Position numbers and translations under genes: made by a program. 10,805 nt of DNA. It comes from Cyclostephanos tholiformis. Its lineage: Eukaryota > Bacillariophyta > Thalassiosirophyceae > Thalassiosirales > Thalassiosiraceae. Positions 9,503-10,805 of the stretch are shown here, piece by piece. Position 1 is the first letter of the stretch. Each line of letters starts with the position of its first letter. Location of the stretch: NCBI GenBank assembly GCA_036939975.1, contig JALLPB010001419.1:1-10805 (forward strand), read 5' to 3'. Below the pieces are notes generated by a model that made no database searches, was not told the origin of the DNA, and saw only the letters and a program-made list of their open reading frames with translations.

Positions 9503-9542
9503 CTGCATCGCGTTGTGTGATTGAATCTTGGCGCCCCTGGCT
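9503..9542. repeat. 40-bp tail repeat, copy 2
   Basis: Nearly identical to 9316-9355 (two substitutions), again ending TTGGCGCCCCTGGCT, and placed directly after the second minisatellite block. Confidence 0.85.
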
Positions 9543-9615
9543 GCAATGTGTGTTTCCGTGACTGAGCCCCCAGAAGCATTTGTTTCTCTTGCTGCTGTTG
9601 TGCTGAGTCTTTTTA

Positions 9616-9629
9616 GGGGGGGGGGGGGG
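9616..9629. repeat. poly-G tract (G14)
   Basis: Fourteen consecutive G inside the transposon tail. With the 16-G run at 4008 and a shorter G8 run at 9845-9852, the window has a tendency to G homopolymers. Exact lengths may be unreliable. Confidence 0.85.
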
Positions 9630-9745
9630 TCTTGTTGAGGATGATCATCGGATAACTCTAAAAAAAATAATCCCGGACATTGTACTAATTCCACAGTAGA
9701 TAAAGAGGGAATACTTCAAAGGATCAAAACACACCTCCAATTTCT

Positions 9746-9794
9746 GGCGGGAGTCCAAGTTATTTTATGGCGGGATGGGTCATTTTGGCGGGAA
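9746..9794 (+). promoter_or_regulatory. three GGCGGG boxes, one E2F-like
   Basis: GGCGGGA occurs at 9746, 9769 and 9787, each shortly after a TTT. The last copy reads TTTTGGCGGGAA (9783-9794), which agrees with the eukaryotic E2F/DP consensus. The cluster lies right at the inner edge of the right subterminal array. Function is inferred from the motif only. Confidence 0.35.
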
Positions 9795-9955
9795 CTGAAG
9801 GAATCCTTTGGTTCCTTCAAAACCAAAGGAATCCCGTTCCTTTTGGGGGGGGTCCAAATTGAAGGAATATGAAAAAGGATTCCTCCATTTCTGAAAGGAA
9901 TGAAAAGGATTCCTGCAGGATTCCTTTTGGAGGGGTTTCAGATTGAAGGAACGGC
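9795..9955. repeat. right subterminal AGGAA/TTCCT array
   Basis: Five AGGAA (starting 9799, 9827, 9863, 9896, 9947) and five TTCCT (9812, 9837, 9880, 9910, 9921). The sub-block 9909-9953 closely matches 4371-4414 of the left end, in the same (direct) orientation. This is a candidate set of transposase binding sites by analogy with other hAT elements. Confidence 0.75.
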
Positions 9956-9956
9956 A

Positions 9957-9975
9957 AAAAGAACGAACAGCCTAG
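9957..9975 (-). repeat. right terminal inverted repeat
   Basis: Ends CAGCCTAG, the exact inverse of the left end's first eight bases. Agreement beyond that is partial. Confidence 0.8.
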
Positions 9976-9983
9976 CGCAGTAG
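9976..9983. repeat. right target-site duplication of hAT element
   Basis: CGCAGTAG, identical to 4331-4338 and directly adjacent to the right inverted repeat. Confidence 0.88.
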
Positions 9984-10078
9984 TAGGTAGTAGGGGGGCC
10001 ACCCTAATGTGCTCCCTTCTTTTCTTTTTTTTGGAGCTAGATACAGGCAAAAGTATTACATATTTTTTTACTTCTCTG
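9984..10078. other. spacer between transposon and satellite array
   Basis: A TAGGTAGTAGGGGGG stretch, a pyrimidine-rich run and AT-rich DNA. No gene or clear motif is seen. Confidence 0.5.
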
Positions 10079-10690
10079 ATGTCTGGGGACCGGAACATGT
10101 CCCACAGCCATCGATCCAATAGCATCTGATCATTCACCAATTTTCAGGGAGAGGGAGAGAAAGGCATTTATCTTTTAGTTCTTGTCGTATGATGTCGGCT
10201 CAAAAATGATGATTAATCCCATGTAATATGTTGACAACGTTCATGCATTGTTAACCAATGTCTGGGGTCTGGAACATGTCCAAAAGCTTTCGATCCAAGA
10301 GCATCTGCTCTTTTACCAATTTCAGGGAGAGGGGGCTGCATTTGTCACATCTGAAAAATACTGCCGTGTGGTGAGTTCTTGTCATATGATCACACCTCAA
10401 AAATCTTGATTTATCCCATGTAAAATGATGACAACACTCATGCTCTCTTATCTGATGTCTGGGATCTGGAACATGTCCCGAAGCCATCGATTCAAGAGCA
10501 TCTGATCATTAAGCATTTTTCAGGGACAGGGGGGCTGGATTTCTCATATCTAAAAAGTACCGCCTTGTGGTGATTTGTTGTCGTATGATGTCGGCTCAAA
10601 AATCATAAATTAACCCATGTAATATGTTGACAATGTTCATGCACTCTTATTCGACGTCTGGGGTCCAGAACATGTCCCACAGCACAGCAG
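10079..10690. repeat. tandem satellite-like repeat, 179-199 bp units
   Basis: Units start with RTGTCTGG or ACGTCTGG at 10079, 10258, 10455 and 10654 (spacings 179, 197 and 199 bp); the fourth is partial. Shared landmarks per unit are GAACATGTCC, ATCGATYCAAGAGCATCTG, TTTCAGGGA, TCGTATGATGTCGGCTCAAAA, and CCCATGTAA followed by TGACAA and TTCATGC. The copies differ by many substitutions and small indels, so the array is old. The only frames within it are short and not conserved between units. Confidence 0.88.
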
Positions 10691-10716
10691 CCAAAATGAC
10701 TCAATTCTGAGCGCAA

Positions 10717-10730
10717 TTAGGGTTAGGGTT
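10717..10730 (+). repeat. telomere-like TTAGGG dimer
   Basis: TTAGGGTTAGGGTT: two full TTAGGG units plus two bases. TTAGGG is the telomere unit known in diatoms and many other eukaryotes. Two units are too few to claim a telomere. Confidence 0.6.
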
Positions 10731-10783
10731 GTTATACCAGAGAGTTGTTGTTGTGACATGAGCCCAGAAGTTCACTGTAACTT

Positions 10784-10801
10784 GTGTAACCATTGTTACA
10801 C
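10784..10801. other. hairpin at window edge
   Basis: GTGTAAC and GTTACAC form a perfect 7-bp stem with loop CATT. A further TGTAAC precedes it at 10776. It could be part of a structure cut by the window end. Confidence 0.35.
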
Positions 10802-10805
10802 TTTA

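Larger units (their letters stand above)
8131..9790. other. transposon tail without a recognised gene
   Basis: This fills the space between the transposase stop and the right subterminal array. It contains coding-like scraps on both strands (8131-8290 minus, 8333-8467 plus, 8575-8701 minus), a duplicated block at 8711-9040, a minisatellite at 9116-9542, a 14-G run at 9616-9629 and three GGCGGG boxes at 9746-9792. No second transposon protein was recognised. Confidence 0.55.
4339..9975 (+). mobile_element. complete hAT-superfamily DNA transposon
   Basis: The element is 5637 bp. It is bounded by identical 8-bp duplications and by inverted ends that start CTAGGCTG (left) and finish CAGCCTAG (right). 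The repeat is perfect over 8 bp and matches at 14 of 19 positions. Inside both ends are dense AGGAA/TTCCT arrays. It carries a four-exon transposase with DUF659 and hAT dimerisation domains, followed by about 1.65 kb of repeat-rich DNA without a recognised gene. The intact target-site copy and largely uninterrupted transposase suggest a fairly recent insertion. If excised, the flanks join as ...TTTCTC-CGCAGTAG-TAGGTAG... at a single target copy. Lower GC than the flanking host genes fits its foreign character. Confidence 0.87.

Noticed and set aside
9006..9524. Long + strand frame through the minisatellite (and frames opposite it)
   Set aside because: It is a translation of 41/26-bp repeats whose period is not divisible by three. 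The composition is highly repetitive and no family is recognised.
9116..9542. CRISPR array
   Set aside because: Repeats are contiguous minisatellite units without unique spacers, in a eukaryotic context.
10251..10487. 78-residue minus frame in the satellite
   Set aside because: It crosses satellite units and is not maintained between copies.
10079..10690. GAACATGTCC as a p53-like site
   Set aside because: The half-site resemblance to RRRCATGYYY is short, and p53 is not expected in this kind of organism.

Overview
The window reads as nuclear DNA of a unicellular alga, most likely a diatom. Three multi-exon genes with short GT-AG introns (70-174 bp) can be rebuilt, together with Ser-rich low-complexity protein tails, a compact arrangement of host genes, and a DUF1415 protein next to a PEX11 peroxisomal protein. 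The diatom assignment is inference. The eukaryotic assignment is firm.

Left part (1-4330): two host genes with GC-rich, CG-rich codons face each other tail to tail. On + (405-2253, 3 exons) lies a DUF1415 protein with a long unrecognised N-terminal extension. On - (3971-2400, 2 exons) lies a PEX11-type peroxisome division/elongation factor. Their stop codons are 146 bp apart. Upstream of PEX11 there is a 16-G run, a TATA-like stretch and a small palindromic motif cluster.

Middle part (4331-9983): a 5637-bp hAT-superfamily DNA transposon (4339-9975) can be delimited to the base. It has an exact 8-bp target-site duplication (CGCAGTAG at 4331-4338 and 9976-9983) and inverted ends that begin CTAGGCTG. 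Each end carries ten copies of AGGAA/TTCCT within about 150 bp. The element encodes a 4-exon transposase of 1117 residues (BED-like finger, DUF659, acidic insert, hAT dimerisation domain) with candidate catalytic residues D377, D453 and E903 all present. Its base composition is more AT-rich than that of the host genes. About 1.65 kb after the transposase gene holds no recognisable gene. It contains short coding-like fragments on both strands, a duplicated block of about 100 bp (161-bp period), a 41-bp minisatellite with a repeated 40-bp tail, a 14-G run and three GGCGGG boxes.

Right part (9984-10805): non-coding flank with three and a bit tandem copies of a 179-199 bp satellite-like unit, two telomere-like TTAGGG repeats, and a short hairpin at the window end.

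The host genes are not obviously linked in function to each other or to the transposon. The most noteworthy object is the complete, probably recent hAT insertion with its unusual end architecture and long non-transposase tail.
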